This document shows positions 11,496-12,323 of a stretch of 12,323 nucleotides of DNA, in pieces. The stretch lies in NCBI GenBank assembly GCA_026770585.1, contig MU646353.1, positions 343,736 through 356,058 on the forward strand. Direction: 5' to 3'. A program made the translations under genes and the position numbers. The notes beneath the pieces were generated by a model. It made no database searches and had not been told where the DNA came from. It saw only the letters and a list, made by a program, of their open reading frames with translations. The stretch is from Baffinella frigidus (lineage: Eukaryota > Cryptophyceae > Cryptomonadales > Baffinellaceae). The number at the start of each line of letters is the position of its first letter. The first letter of the stretch is position 1.

Positions 11496-11662
11496 CGTTA
11501 CGCAAGCTTCCAGCCCTGGAGGGCTTTTCAGGGCCCTGAAGCGGATCAAATCCCCTTTCGGGGCCTGAATTTTTTCAAAGTCTGGAAAAGGGGTGAGTGT
11601 AGAGGGGATTTGATCCGCTTCAGGTCCCAAAAAGCCCATCAGGGCTGGAAGCTTGCGTAACG
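11496..11662. mobile_element. Palindromic MITE-like element E
   Basis: CGTTACGCAAGCTTCCAGCC ... GGCTGGAAGCTTGCGTAACG with arms of about 65 bp including GAAGCGGATCAAATCCCCTT / AGGGGATTTGATCCGCTTC. Possible diverged flanking repeats ATGCTACTT / ATACTACCC. It is 167 bp and non-coding. Confidence 0.9.
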
Positions 11663-11724
11663 ATACTACCCACTGTGGGGATTAGGCGCAGTTCTCTGCA
11701 AAACGTTGCAACTGGGAGCAACCG

Positions 11725-11748
11725 CACGAGGCTATCCATGCGAACAGA
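11725..11748 (+). repeat. Partial arm of element F
   Basis: CACGAGGCTATCCATGCGAA + CAGA is identical to part of the right arm of element F and lies 70 bp before its left end. It is a leftover or third copy of the arm. Confidence 0.8.
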
Positions 11749-11817
11749 ATAAAAGGATATTTTAAAAATTCAGGGGTACGCTACACGGAAAGCGTGTAGG
11801 TACGTGACCAATTGCTG

Positions 11818-12034
11818 ACTTTTGGCGTGTTTCCTGGGCAACAATCCAATAATTGACTTGTGAATCTGTTCGCATGGATAGCCTCGTGTGGAAAGATGCC
11901 CCGCCCGCTGTACTTATTTGCTCCCAGGTGCATTGTTTTGCCGCGACGGCTTGCGCTGGTCCACACGAGGCTATCCATGCGAACAGATTCATAAGTCAAT
12001 TATTGGATTATTTCCCAGGAAACACGCCAAAAGT
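11818..12034. mobile_element. Palindromic MITE-like element F
   Basis: Arms 11818-11892 and 11960-12034 (about 75 bp) pair with few mismatches: ACTTTTGGCGTGTTTCCTGG at one end and CCAGGAAACACGCCAAAAGT at the other. The loop is about 67 bp. The minus frames that cross it are by-products of the palindrome. It directly abuts the right arm of the long inverted repeat. Confidence 0.9.
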
Positions 12035-12160
12035 GTTAGAGTTTCGTTGACCCCGGATTCCACGGTGCTACGTGACCAATTTGCATGAGAAAAATTCTTG
12101 ACGCCAATTGTCTTCATGTAAGTTGACTTTTGATGAAAGGTTCGTAGTCCACCGTGTGGA
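12033..12160 (-). repeat. Right arm of the 10-kb-spaced inverted repeat
   Basis: TTTCGTTGACCCCGGATTCC ... TACGTGACCAATTTGCAT ... GGTTCGTAGTCCACCGTGTG is the inverted partner of 1936-2060 (about 85-90% by eye). See the left arm. Confidence 0.85.
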
Positions 12161-12215
12161 CCTACCGCCCCTTTTCTCTAGCAGAGAGGTACCCTCGCGT
12201 GCGGTTTCAGTGAAT

Positions 12216-12323
12216 CTCGCTCTCTCTGTCTCTCTCGTTCTCTCTCTCTCTCGTTCTCTCTCTCTCTCGTTCTCTCTCTCCCCCTCTCGTTATCTCTCTC
12301 TCTCTCTCTGTCTCTCTCGTTCT
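12216..12323. repeat. CT microsatellite at window end
   Basis: TCTC dinucleotides with recurring TCGTTC and TCTGTC interruptions, running to the end of the window. Confidence 0.95.

Noticed and set aside
11301-11660. 119-codon + frame
   Set aside because: It crosses the right end of element D and all of palindromic element E. The repeats keep the frame open by chance.
1-12323. tRNA, rRNA, retroviral or LINE coding sequences
   Set aside because: I scanned for cloverleaf-like arms, conserved rRNA strings, reverse transcriptase YxDD and transposase-like frames and found none. A covariance-model search was not possible.

Overview
The window looks like nuclear DNA of a repeat-rich eukaryote. The genes are split, with GT...AG junctions, branch-point-like CTAAC tracts, microsatellites and many short palindromic transposable elements. 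Nothing looks bacterial or organellar: there are no operons, no Shine-Dalgarno sites and no long uninterrupted genes, and I recognise no tRNA or rRNA. A lysine-rich plus RING-finger protein and HAT/TPR repeat exons would fit an alga or other protist (a stramenopile or haptophyte, for example), but the sequence does not settle the lineage.

Layout. 1-119 is a G-run and GA microsatellite. 289-583 (+) holds two HAT/TPR-like exon fragments. 640-2690 is gene-poor, with palindromic elements, a telomere-like CCCTACA array and CT repeats. 2701-3394 (+) is a lysine- and acid-rich, very GC-rich exon-like frame. 3400-4635 holds repeats, a 21-bp minisatellite and a tandem duplication. 4636-8442 (+) holds three exons that together complete a C3HC4-type RING finger: CVIC (4636-4733), PCGH...C..C...CP (6452-6544) and VC...stop (8389-8442). 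Both junctions are phase 0. The introns (about 1.7 and 1.8 kb) are filled with mobile elements and, in the second intron, antisense HAT/TPR-like fragments. 8459-9310 is repeats. 9350-10845 (+) looks like the 5' end of a secreted or ER-targeted TPR/HAT protein: a promoter-like block, a signal-peptide exon, a TPR exon and a weaker third exon. 10984-12180 is a cluster of four palindromic elements. 12216-12323 is a CT microsatellite.

The most interesting object is a 131-134 bp element without obvious terminal inverted repeats, present five times (3414-3544, 5819-5949, 6316-6449, 8244-8375 and, inverted, 8459-8589). The copies are flanked by direct duplications of about 6-12 bp. Its 3' end carries a branch-point-like CTAAC and a pyrimidine-rich tract. 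All four forward copies lie just upstream of an AG acceptor, and two of these are the acceptors that join the RING exons. The inverted copy instead supplies an AATAAA about 130 bp after the RING stop codon, and it pairs with the fourth copy around the last exon. This behaves like an introner-like element or an exapted splice module.

Around it are several MITE-like families: A (five copies, GTAC-flanked), B, C (4-bp target duplications and a paralogous empty site), D, E, F and three others. Several unrelated families share an internal CCTACNGTAGG palindrome.
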